From: Bradyrhizobium sp.
Lineage (GTDB): Bacteria; Pseudomonadota; Alphaproteobacteria; Rhizobiales; Xanthobacteraceae
Length of the DNA: 5,110 nucleotides
Assembly: GCA_019243075.1 (NCBI GenBank)
Contig: JAFAUV010000230.1
Location: 1-5,110 of the forward strand
Direction: 5' to 3'
A model generated the notes under the pieces. That model saw only the letters and a list, made by a program, of their open reading frames with translations, was not told where the DNA came from and searched no databases. Shown piece by piece: positions 1-5,110 of the stretch. The position numbers were made by a program, and so were the translations under genes. How positions within the stretch are numbered: the stretch's first letter is position 1; each line of letters starts with the position of its first letter.

Positions 1-363
1 GGCGACGTCGAAAAAGAGTTGAAGGGCGGCGAGGCCCACACCACCAACAACCGCATGGAGCTGATGGCGGCGATCTCAGCGCTCGAGGCGCTGAAGAAGC
101 CGTGCCAGGTCGATCTCTACACCGACAGCCAATATGTGCGCCAGGGCATTACCGGCTGGATCTATGGCTGGAAGAAAAACGGCTGGCGCACCGCCGACAA
201 GAAGCCGGTGAAGAATGCCGAGCTGTGGCAGCGGCTCGATGCGGCGCTGAAGCCGCACCAGGTACGCTGGCACTGGGTCAGGGGCCATGCCGGCCACGAC
301 GAGAACGAACGCGCCGACCGGCTCGCCCGCGACGGGGTCGCGATGTCAAGGCTGAAAGGCTAA
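1..363 (+). CDS. rnhA: Ribonuclease HI, C-terminal part (5' end outside window)
   Basis: This enzyme cleaves the RNA strand of RNA:DNA hybrids in the cytoplasm, removing R-loops and replication primers. The reading frame is open from base 1 to the TAA at 361-363 (120 codons seen). It aligns closely with E. coli RNase HI from about residue 34 on. Three of the four acidic active-site residues are visible: Glu in NNRMELMAA (codon 58-60, E. coli E48), Asp in TDSQYVRQGI (codon 124-126, D70) and Asp in NERADRLA (codon 316-318, D134). The catalytic-site His is in GHAGH (codon 286-288, H124). The basic handle WKKNGWRTADKKPVKN is also present. The first catalytic Asp (D10) and the true start lie upstream of the window; the TTG at 19 is an internal Leu codon. 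The gene converges on the peroxiredoxin gene. The identification is secure. Confidence 0.97.
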   Translation, partial: GDVEKELKGGEAHTTNNRMELMAAISALEALKKPCQVDLYTDSQYVRQGITGWIYGWKKNGWRTADKKPVKNAELWQRLDAALKPHQVRWHWVRGHAGHDENERADRLARDGVAMSRLKG

Positions 364-379
364 GCGAGGATACGGAGAT

Positions 380-415
380 GGGCAAAGGCGCTGTTGCGCC
401 GTGCCCGCCACTTTT
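380..415 (+). terminator. Candidate rho-independent terminator after rnhA
   Basis: A bulged stem starts 17 bases after the rnhA stop. GGGCA (380-384) pairs with TGCCC (402-406), and GGCGC (387-391) pairs with GCGCC (396-400) around a TGTT loop, with a small AA/G internal loop. A short T-run (412-415) follows five bases after the stem. The stem is strong, but the T-run is short and slightly offset, so the call is moderate. Read on the other strand, the inner hairpin is followed by TTT, so it could also serve the leftward peroxiredoxin transcript. Confidence 0.5.
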
Positions 416-458
416 AATGCGCGCGCGCCGGCAATGTCGGGCACGCTTTATCTTTGCC
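400..458. repeat. Overlapping inverted repeats in the convergent gap
   Basis: Two further perfect inverted repeats overlap the terminator hairpin. CGTGCCCG (400-407) is matched by CGGGCACG (438-445). GGCAAAG (381-387) is matched by CTTTGCC (452-458). The outer 7-bp arms enclose the 8-bp arms, so one large nested structure is possible. It competes with the small hairpin at 380-406 for the same bases. The position between convergent genes fits transcript 3'-end formation on both strands. Confidence 0.5.
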
Positions 459-486
459 AACCCTGCCTCGCGCGATGACGTTCAAC

Positions 487-972
487 TTACAGCTGCCCAA
501 GCAGCGTGTCGCCACCGGAGACCTCGACCTTGCCCGGCGCCGGCTCGAGGTTGAGCTTCTTCACCACGCCGTCCTCCACCAGCATCGAGTAGCGTTTGGA
601 GCGGATGCCGAGGCCGTTGCCGGAAGCGTCGAGCTCGAGGCCGGTGGCTCTGGCGAAATCGGCATTGCCGTCGGCGAGGAAGACAGCCTCGTCGCGCTGA
701 TCGGTGTCGCGCTTCCAGGCGTTCATCACGAAAGCGTCGTTGACCGAAACGATCGCGATGGTGTCGACGCCCTTGTTCTTGATCGCATAGGCGTTGAGGA
801 AAATGCTCGGCAGATGCATCTTGTGGCAGGTGCCGGTGTAAGCACCAGGAACGGCAAAGAGCGCGACCTTCTTGCCCTTGAAGATGTCGTCGGTGGTTTT
901 GACCTGCGGGCCTTCCGCCGTCATCACGCGAAACTTCACTTCGGGCAGCTTGTCGCCAACTTGGATCGCCAT
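487..972 (-). CDS. Peroxiredoxin, Prx5-type, single cysteine
   Basis: This is a 161-residue cytosolic thiol peroxidase that reduces hydrogen peroxide and organic hydroperoxides through a peroxidatic Cys. Its length is typical of the Prx5/AhpC-TSA redoxin family. The active-site motif PxxxTxxC appears as PGAYTGTC, with Cys49 (codon 826-828) followed by HKMHLPS. The conserved Arg region GIRSKRYSMLVEDG lies near the C-terminus. Cys49 is the only Cys in the protein, so it should work as a 1-Cys enzyme recycled by an external thiol such as glutathione or glutaredoxin; the recycling partner is inferred. Two ATGs lie close together. The inner one (970-972, protein start MAIQVGDKLPE) has AAGGAG at 980-985 with 7-base spacing. 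The outer one (976-978) would leave only 1 base, so the inner start is preferred. The stop is TAA at 487-489. The gene is probably transcribed from its own promoter in the gap after fadD. Confidence 0.93.
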   Translation of the reverse strand: MAIQVGDKLPEVKFRVMTAEGPQVKTTDDIFKGKKVALFAVPGAYTGTCHKMHLPSIFLNAYAIKNKGVDTIAIVSVNDAFVMNAWKRDTDQRDEAVFLADGNADFARATGLELDASGNGLGIRSKRYSMLVEDGVVKKLNLEPAPGKVEVSGGDTLLGQL

Positions 973-979
973 CGTCATT

Positions 980-985
980 CTCCTT
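980..985 (-). promoter_or_regulatory. Ribosome binding site of the peroxiredoxin gene
   Basis: On the - strand this reads AAGGAG, a near-perfect Shine-Dalgarno match. It lies 7 bases before the ATG at 970-972 and only 1 base before the ATG at 976-978. It therefore decides between the two candidate starts. Confidence 0.75.
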
Positions 986-998
986 ATGAGCCGGTTCT

Positions 999-1027
999 GT
1001 CTTAGACCGCAGAGGCGGTCGCTGCAA
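999..1027 (-). promoter_or_regulatory. Candidate peroxiredoxin promoter with palindromic spacer
   Basis: On the - strand, TTGCAG (1022-1027) and TAAGAC (999-1004) are separated by exactly 17 bases. Each matches only 3 of 6 bases of the sigma-70 consensus, so the hexamers alone are weak. The spacer contains the perfect inverted repeat GACCGC-CTCT-GCGGTC (1005-1020), which would suit an operator. A start near 992 would give a leader of about 20 bases that includes the AAGGAG site. Alternatively the palindrome is only an RNA hairpin in a longer leader. Confidence 0.3.
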
Positions 1028-1175
1028 TATTCGGCCCGTCGAAAAACGGCAACGGCGTTCCAGCGTGCGTCGGCCGGATGCTGAGCGGCGGCTGGAGCTA
1101 TCGCTTCAAGGAGGAGGCCGCACAGAGGCCTGGCGGTTCGGCACGGCGCTGGCGCGCCTCTCGCCACCAGGCTCA

Positions 1176-2858
1176 CTAAGCTGCCGCTTTCTTCTCGTCG
1201 CGGAGTTCGCGGCGCAGAATCTTGCCGACATTGGTCTTGGGCAAGTCTGTCCGCAACTCGATCAGCTTCGGCACCTTGTAGGCGGTGAGCCGCTCCCGGC
1301 AGAACTTGATCACGTCCTCGGCGCCGATGTTGGGGTCCTTCTTGACCACGAACGCCTTCACCGCTTCGCCGGACCTGTCGTCGGTAACCCCGATCACGGC
1401 GCATTCGAGCACGCCCGGATGGCTCGCTATGACTTCCTCGATCTCGTTCGGATAGACGTTGAAGCCCGAGACCAGGATCATGTCCTTCTTGCGGTCGACG
1501 ATTCGGGTGTAGCCGTTCTCGTCCATGACGCCGATGTCGCCGGTGCGGAAATAGCCGTCCGGCGTCATCACCTTTGCGGTCTCGTCCGGCCTGTTCCAGT
1601 AGCCGGCCATCACCTGCGGGCCCTTGGCGCAGATTTCGCCGGGCTCGCCGAGCGGCACCTCGTTGCCGTCATCGTCGCGGATCGAAACCAAGGTCGACGG
1701 CACGGGAATGCCGATCGAGCCGTTGAACTCGCTGGAGATCGCGGTGTTGCAGGTGAGCGTTGGCGAGGTCTCCGACAGTCCGTAGCCTTCGGCGATGCTG
1801 CAGCCGGTGATCTGCTTCCATTGCTCGGCCACCGGACGCTGCACCGCCATGCCGCCGCCGTTCGAGATTTTCAGCTTCGAGAAATCGATCTTCCTGAAAT
1901 CGGGATGATGCATCAGTCCGTTGTAGAGCGTATTGACGGCCGGGAAGCTGTTGACCTGGTATTTCTGCAATTCCTTGATGAAACCTGCGATGTCGCGCGG
2001 ATTGGGGATCAGGAGATTGCAGCCGCCCGCGCGCACCGCGAGCAAATAGCACGCGGTCAGTGCGAAGATGTGATAGAGCGGCAGCGCGCAGACGATCAGC
2101 AGTGCATCGACATGGGGCGGCAGCGCCAGGGCCGGCTGCAGCCAGGCATCGTTCTGCAGGACATTGGCGAGGATGTTGCGGTGGAGCAGCGTCGCTCCCT
2201 TGGAGACGCCGGTGGTGCCGCCGGTATATTGCAGGAAGGCGACATCGTCGGGGCCGAGTTTCCGCTTGTTGAATTTGGCGGAGCGGCCGGCTGCGAGCGC
2301 GTCATTAAAGGAGACCGCGCCGGGCAGCGAATAGGCCGGCACCATCTTCTTCACCCGCCGCACCACCAGGTTGACGATCACGCCCTTGAAGCCGAGCAGG
2401 TCGCCCATGCTGCCGATGATCACGTGCCTGACCGAAGTATGCGGCAGCGCCTGCTGCACGGTGGTTGCGAAATTCTCCAGCACTACGATCGCCTCCGCGC
2501 CGGAATCCTTAAGCTGATGCTCAAGCTCGCGCGGCGTGTAGAGCGGGTTGACATTGACCACTGCAAAGCCCGCGCGCAGCACGGCGGCGGTGGCGACCGG
2601 ATATTGCAGCACGTTCGGCATCATCAGCGCGACCCGCGCCCCCTTGGCGAGCCCCAGGCTCTGCAGATAGGCGCCGAGCGCCAGCGACATCTCGTCGAGG
2701 TCGCGGTAGGTGATCGCCTTGTCCATGCAGATGAAGGCCCTGCGATCGGCAAATTTCGCAAAGCTCTCTTCGAGAAGCTCGACCAGTGACGAATATTGCG
2801 ACGTATCGATGTCGGCGGGCACGCCGGCCGGATAATGTTTGAGCCAGATCCGCTCCAT
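1176..2858 (-). CDS. fadD: Long-chain-fatty-acid--CoA ligase
   Basis: This 560-residue AMP-forming acyl-CoA synthetase (E. coli FadD has 561 residues) activates long-chain fatty acids with ATP and CoA, usually at the inner face of the membrane, to feed beta-oxidation or lipid synthesis. The adenylate-forming family motifs occur in order: P-loop YTGGTTGVSKG (residues 211-221), YGLSETSP (359-366), RTGD (438-441), the hinge and signature region DRKKDMILVSGFNVYP (455-470), and the catalytic Lys in PKTNVGKILRREL (Lys546). The first residues, MERIWLKHYPAGVP, resemble FadD N-termini. The ATG at 2856-2858 is preceded by GAGGGG (2866-2871) with 7-base spacing. The frame stays open upstream into the carboxypeptidase gene, but that extension has no FadD similarity and is rejected. 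The stop is TAG at 1176-1178. All key residues are present and the gene looks intact. The exact chain-length preference cannot be read from the sequence. Confidence 0.96.
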   Translation of the reverse strand: MERIWLKHYPAGVPADIDTSQYSSLVELLEESFAKFADRRAFICMDKAITYRDLDEMSLALGAYLQSLGLAKGARVALMMPNVLQYPVATAAVLRAGFAVVNVNPLYTPRELEHQLKDSGAEAIVVLENFATTVQQALPHTSVRHVIIGSMGDLLGFKGVIVNLVVRRVKKMVPAYSLPGAVSFNDALAAGRSAKFNKRKLGPDDVAFLQYTGGTTGVSKGATLLHRNILANVLQNDAWLQPALALPPHVDALLIVCALPLYHIFALTACYLLAVRAGGCNLLIPNPRDIAGFIKELQKYQVNSFPAVNTLYNGLMHHPDFRKIDFSKLKISNGGGMAVQRPVAEQWKQITGCSIAEGYGLSETSPTLTCNTAISSEFNGSIGIPVPSTLVSIRDDDGNEVPLGEPGEICAKGPQVMAGYWNRPDETAKVMTPDGYFRTGDIGVMDENGYTRIVDRKKDMILVSGFNVYPNEIEEVIASHPGVLECAVIGVTDDRSGEAVKAFVVKKDPNIGAEDVIKFCRERLTAYKVPKLIELRTDLPKTNVGKILRRELRDEKKAAA

Positions 2859-2865
2859 GGTCTTT

Positions 2866-2871
2866 CCCCTC
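2866..2871 (-). promoter_or_regulatory. Ribosome binding site of fadD
   Basis: On the - strand this reads GAGGGG, 7 bases before the ATG at 2856-2858. It fixes the fadD start against the much longer open frame that runs on upstream into the carboxypeptidase gene. Confidence 0.65.
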
Positions 2872-2918
2872 TCGCTTGGTGTGTCCGTCGCTTGCTCGGG
2901 GACGGCGTGTTTGGGGGT

Positions 2919-2947
2919 AGTATTGAGCCTGCCGCCCGCCATGGCAA
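2919..2947 (-). promoter_or_regulatory. Candidate sigma-70-type promoter of fadD
   Basis: On the - strand, TTGCCA (2942-2947, 5 of 6 bases of the -35 consensus) and AATACT (2919-2924, 4 of 6 of the -10 consensus) are separated by 17 bases. Transcription would start near 2912 and give a leader of about 50 bases before the fadD ATG. The site lies in the 125-bp gap between the carboxypeptidase stop and fadD, where a promoter would be expected. The 12-bp palindrome GCGGCCGGCCGC (2948-2959) abuts the -35 hexamer and could be a regulator site. That is an inference, since such GC-rich palindromes also occur by chance here. Confidence 0.45.
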
Positions 2948-2962
2948 GCGGCCGGCCGCGAA

Positions 2963-2982
2963 GGCGATGCGTGTGGATCGCC
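2963..2982 (-). terminator. Hairpin just after the carboxypeptidase stop
   Basis: A perfect 6-bp stem GGCGAT / ATCGCC with an 8-base loop begins one base past the TAG of the carboxypeptidase gene. No T-run follows it on the - strand, so it is not a canonical intrinsic terminator. It may protect the 3' end of the messenger or act together with Rho. Chance occurrence is possible in GC-rich DNA. Confidence 0.25.
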
Positions 2983-2983
2983 G

Positions 2984-4396
2984 CTAATCGCCCGCAGGCT
3001 TCGCCTCGCCGGAGGCCTTGGGCGCGTCGGTCGTGCCGCTCTTCGGCTTGGCGGCCGCCTTGGGCCTGGCGGGCTTCGTCGCGCCGGCGGTCGAATCCGC
3101 CGTGGGGGCTGCGGCGGATTTGGCGCTGGCATGCCGCGTGGCAGGCTTTGCGACTGATGTATCGGTCGGCTTGGCATCCGCGGTAGCGTCCGGCTTCTTC
3201 GTGGCCGCGCGCGACCGCTTGCCATGCTTGCCTGGGGTCGCCTGGCTGTCGGCGTCGGCTGCCACCGCGGCGACCAGAGCGGCGCCGGTGCGGGTCGGGC
3301 CGGTGTAGACAACGACGGGTTCCGACGGCGCAGGCGGTGCCGCAAGCCATTCCGAGGGCTTTGGCAGCGGCGCCTGCAGGCCGGAAGCGAGGAAGGTCGC
3401 ATTGTTGCTGCCGTCGCCTGACGCCGACGCGGAGCCGGCCGCGCCAGCCGCGCTTGCGCTCAGCGCATCGTCCTCGTCGCTCGGCTTGTGGTGCTTGCCG
3501 CTGCACACTTCGTCATGCAGGTCCGGCGGCGACGCGTCGATCGGCGCGAGCTGGTCGACCGTCCCGAGCGAGGGGCGCAGCCACGAAAGCCCGTTATTGG
3601 CAAAGCCCCGATCGAGCAGCTGGGCGGCGCGCACCGCCCTCATGGTGCCGGAAGACGCGCCGAGCACGACCGCGATCAGCCGCCTGCCGTCGCGGGTCGC
3701 GGAGGCCACAAGATTGTAGCCGGAGGCGCAGATGAAGCCCGTCTTGAAGCCATCGGCGCCGGGATAGCGGCCGATCAGGCGGTTGAAGTTTTGCGTGGTG
3801 CGCTTGCCGAAGCGGATCGAGGGGATGTGGACGAAATATTCGTATTCGGGCAGGTTCCTGACAAGGGAGCGCGCGAGGATCGCAAGATCGCGCGCCGAGG
3901 TGATCTGCCCGTCCGCGGGCAGGCCGTTCGGATTGACGTAGCTCGTTTGCGTCATGCCGAGCTTCTGCGCGGTCTCGTTCATCATCGCCGAGAAGCCGTC
4001 GATCGAACCGCCGACGCCTTCGGCGAGCACCACGGCCATGTCATTAGCCGACTTCACCAGCATCATCTTCAACGCGTTGTCGACGGTGACTTGCGTCCCC
4101 GGCCGGAACCCCATCTTGGAGGGCGATTGCGAGGCGGCGGTCGGCGACACCGTGAACAGCGTGTCGAGCGTGATCTTGCCGTCCTTCACCGCCTGCAGCG
4201 TGACATAGGCCGTCATCAGCTTGCTGAGCGAGGCAGGATACCACGGCACAGTTGCGTTCTCGGCTTCCAGCACCTTGCCGGTATCGGCCTCGATCACAAG
4301 TCTGGCTTCGGCGTGAATGGCGCGCGGCAAAAGCAGCGCCAGCGCGGCGGCAACGACGATCGACGATTTCAGAAGCAACGGGCGACGAGACTGCAC
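2984..4396 (-). CDS. D-alanyl-D-alanine carboxypeptidase (peptidase S11, PBP5/DacC-like) with long C-terminal tail
   Basis: This periplasmic low-molecular-weight penicillin-binding protein removes the terminal D-Ala from peptidoglycan stem peptides. Numbered from the GTG start used here (470 residues), it has a signal peptide at about 1-29 (basic MQSRR, a hydrophobic core rich in Ala, Leu and Val, ending AIHA). The three S11 catalytic motifs follow: SLSK (Ser56/Lys59), SAN (116-118) and KTG (218-220), spaced as in E. coli PBP5. The catalytic domain ends near residue 285. About 180 residues rich in Ala, Pro, Lys, Thr and Ser follow, and I cannot see a PBP5 C-terminal domain or an amphipathic anchor helix. 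The start is uncertain. The frame has no ATG, and candidates are TTG at 4438 (484 residues, no Shine-Dalgarno) and GTG at 4396 (weak GGA 8 bases upstream). GTG gives the more usual signal peptide. The stop is TAG at 2984-2986. The enzyme family is certain, but the paralogue (DacA, C or F) is not. Confidence 0.92.
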   Translation of the reverse strand: MQSRRPLLLKSSIVVAAALALLLPRAIHAEARLVIEADTGKVLEAENATVPWYPASLSKLMTAYVTLQAVKDGKITLDTLFTVSPTAASQSPSKMGFRPGTQVTVDNALKMMLVKSANDMAVVLAEGVGGSIDGFSAMMNETAQKLGMTQTSYVNPNGLPADGQITSARDLAILARSLVRNLPEYEYFVHIPSIRFGKRTTQNFNRLIGRYPGADGFKTGFICASGYNLVASATRDGRRLIAVVLGASSGTMRAVRAAQLLDRGFANNGLSWLRPSLGTVDQLAPIDASPPDLHDEVCSGKHHKPSDEDDALSASAAGAAGSASASGDGSNNATFLASGLQAPLPKPSEWLAAPPAPSEPVVVYTGPTRTGAALVAAVAADADSQATPGKHGKRSRAATKKPDATADAKPTDTSVAKPATRHASAKSAAAPTADSTAGATKPARPKAAAKPKSGTTDAPKASGEAKPAGD

Positions 4397-4503
4397 TTTC
4401 CGATTCCGGTTCTTTTGAGACCCGCCTTGCGCGAACAAGAAGGTCTGAGATCTGACGTTCGGGTTTCAACTGTCCGGCATGCCGCTGCATCTTTGCGGCG
4501 TGT

Positions 4504-4544
4504 GCAAACCTATACCGGCTGTGCTGTCGAGAACAGAGGTTTGC
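4504..4544. repeat. Inverted repeat upstream of the carboxypeptidase gene
   Basis: The perfect 8-bp arms GCAAACCT (4504-4511) and AGGTTTGC (4537-4544) are separated by 25 bases, so the half-sites are 33 bp apart, close to three helical turns. The repeat lies 65-110 bases upstream of the possible carboxypeptidase starts. A -10-like TATAGG (4509-4514, - strand) overlaps the nearer arm, with no good -35 at 16-18 bases. A regulator binding both half-sites on one face of the helix would fit, but no regulator is identified. Confidence 0.4.
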
Positions 4545-4550
4545 GCCACT

Positions 4551-4590
4551 AATTCAGTGATCAATTCAGCGCTCAAGCGGCTGAATTCAG
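4551..4590. repeat. Cluster of AATTCAG / CTGAATT repeats after the ABC exporter gene
   Basis: The 7-mer AATTCAG occurs at 4551-4557, 4563-4569 and 4584-4590, and inverted as CTGAATT at 4581-4587. The last two overlap to form the 10-bp palindrome CTGAATTCAG. The 8-bp arms AATTCAGC (4563-4570) and GCTGAATT (4580-4587) can form a hairpin with a 9-base loop, starting 10 bases after the exporter stop codon. It lacks a T-run on the - strand, so it is at best a non-canonical terminator. The A+T content stands out from the surrounding DNA. Confidence 0.45.
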
Positions 4591-4597
4591 GCAAAAC

Positions 4598-5110
4598 TCA
4601 AGCCTTGACGGCGGTGTGATCGCCTCGCGCGCTTTCATGCACCATGAACTGAGCGCGGGCGAGTTCCGCAAAGCGCCCGCCCTTGGCGAGCAGTTCATCG
4701 AAAGTTCCATTTTCGATCACGCGACCGCTCCCGAACACCAGGATGCGGGTCGCGTTGCGGATGGTGGAGAGGCGGTGCGCGATCACAAACGTGGTGCGGC
4801 CCCTCATCACCTCGTCGAGCGCGGCGTTGACCTTGGCCTCGGTCACCGCATCGAGCGCGCTGGTCGCTTCATCGAGGATCAGGATCGGCGGGTCCTTCAG
4901 CAGCGCACGCGCGATCGACAGCCGCTGCCGCTCGCCGCCGGACAGCATCCGCCCGCGCTCGCCGACATTGGTGTCGAAGCCTTTCGTGCTGCGATCGATG
5001 AACTCCAGCGCCTGCGCGCGCGCGGCGGCCTTGCGCATCTCCTCTTCGCTTGCATCCGGCTTGCCGACCCGCAAATTGTCGGCGATCGAGCGGTTGAACA
5101 GCAGCGCCTC
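4598..5110 (-). CDS. ndvA: ABC exporter, C-terminal half of the ATPase domain, NdvA/ChvA-like (5' end outside window)
   Basis: Only the last 170 residues are in the window. They are the second half of a nucleotide-binding domain, beginning right after the expected Q-loop (EALLFNRSIADNLRVG). Visible motifs, numbered from the first residue in the window, are the X-loop GERGRM (50-55), signature LSGGERQR (56-63), Walker B ILILDE (76-81), D-loop SALD (84-87) and the H-loop His112 in IAHRLST. Walker A and the membrane domain lie outside. This is an exporter-type half transporter, in which the ATPase is fused behind six transmembrane helices in known relatives. The C-terminal wording NGTFDELLAKGGRFAELARAQFMV resembles the cyclic beta-glucan exporters NdvA/ChvA of rhizobia and agrobacteria, which move periplasmic glucans across the inner membrane. 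The family call is secure. The glucan substrate is inferred from resemblance, and an MsbA-like lipid exporter is the alternative. The TTG at 5074 is an internal Leu codon, not a start. The stop is TGA at 4598-4600. Confidence 0.85.
   Translation of the reverse strand, partial: EALLFNRSIADNLRVGKPDASEEEMRKAAARAQALEFIDRSTKGFDTNVGERGRMLSGGERQRLSIARALLKDPPILILDEATSALDAVTEAKVNAALDEVMRGRTTFVIAHRLSTIRNATRILVFGSGRVIENGTFDELLAKGGRFAELARAQFMVHESARGDHTAVKA

Noticed and set aside
1040..1050. T-run (- strand) at 1042-1046 as an intrinsic terminator of fadD
   Set aside because: No convincing GC-rich stem lies directly upstream of the T-run on the - strand; only a 4-bp arm pair surrounds it.
1078..1179. A 33-codon ATG frame on the + strand in the fadD-peroxiredoxin gap (MLSGGWSYRFKEEAA...), whose stop overlaps the fadD stop
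   Set aside because: No Shine-Dalgarno, no recognised family, and short enough to occur by chance. It would need conservation in relatives to be taken seriously.
973..1404. Upstream extension of the peroxiredoxin frame into fadD (305 codons in total)
   Set aside because: The extension has no similarity to peroxiredoxins and overlaps the end of fadD on the same strand. The AAGGAG at 980-985 clearly serves the ATG at 970-972.
1065..2789. A 574-codon open frame on the + strand opposite fadD
   Set aside because: It lies wholly antisense to a well-supported fadD, its product is rich in Arg, His, Asp and Gly without recognisable motifs, and long antisense frames are expected in GC-rich genes.
3018..3308. 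A 96-codon + strand frame that looks like a small membrane protein
   Set aside because: Its hydrophobic look comes from reading Ala, Lys, Pro and Thr codons of the carboxypeptidase tail backwards (AAG becomes CTT, GCC becomes GGC). It is a composition artefact.
3488..4552. A 354-codon open frame on the + strand opposite the carboxypeptidase gene
   Set aside because: It is antisense to the catalytic domain, which carries all three S11 motifs. The predicted product is a low-complexity Arg/His/Gly mixture with no start signal or family resemblance.
1..5110. Signs of a mobile element, CRISPR array, toxin-antitoxin pair or new multi-gene system
   Set aside because: All five protein-coding genes are ordinary housekeeping families with composition like their neighbours. 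No transposase, integrase, tRNA, array of regular repeats or small gene pair is visible.

Overview
The window is a GC-rich, gene-dense stretch of ordinary bacterial chromosome. It most likely comes from an alphaproteobacterium of the Bradyrhizobium/Rhodopseudomonas group. That placement is an inference from base composition, from the style of the proteins (an NdvA/ChvA-like glucan-exporter ATPase and an S11 carboxypeptidase with an Ala/Lys/Pro-rich tail) and from the gene neighbourhood. No 16S rRNA or other marker in the window proves it.

Layout from left to right: (1) the C-terminal three quarters of ribonuclease HI (rnhA, + strand, 5' end outside the window), ending at 363. (2) A 123-bp convergent intergenic region rich in nested inverted repeats, probably a two-way transcription terminator. 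(3) A complete 1-Cys, Prx5-type peroxiredoxin on the - strand (487-972). (4) A 203-bp gap holding a candidate peroxiredoxin promoter with a perfect palindrome between its two hexamers. (5) A complete long-chain acyl-CoA synthetase, fadD, on the - strand (1176-2858). (6) A 125-bp gap with a good candidate fadD promoter. (7) A complete exported D-alanyl-D-alanine carboxypeptidase on the - strand (2984 to about 4396, or 4438), with a long low-complexity tail. (8) A gap of 160-200 bp with two separate repeat structures. (9) The C-terminal part of an ABC exporter ATPase on the - strand (4598-5110, 5' end outside the window), most like the cyclic glucan exporter NdvA/ChvA.

Four consecutive genes run leftward and face rnhA. 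The gaps between them (125-203 bp) and the promoter-like sequences in those gaps suggest separate transcription units rather than one tight operon. Functionally they are housekeeping genes: RNA:DNA hybrid removal, peroxide detoxification, fatty-acid activation, peptidoglycan trimming, and envelope glucan export. Two of them (the carboxypeptidase and the exporter) concern the cell envelope. I see no tRNA, rRNA, CRISPR array, insertion sequence, phage gene or defence system, and no evidence of a new multi-gene system. The items most worth a second look are the intergenic inverted repeats and the histone-H1-like tail of the carboxypeptidase.
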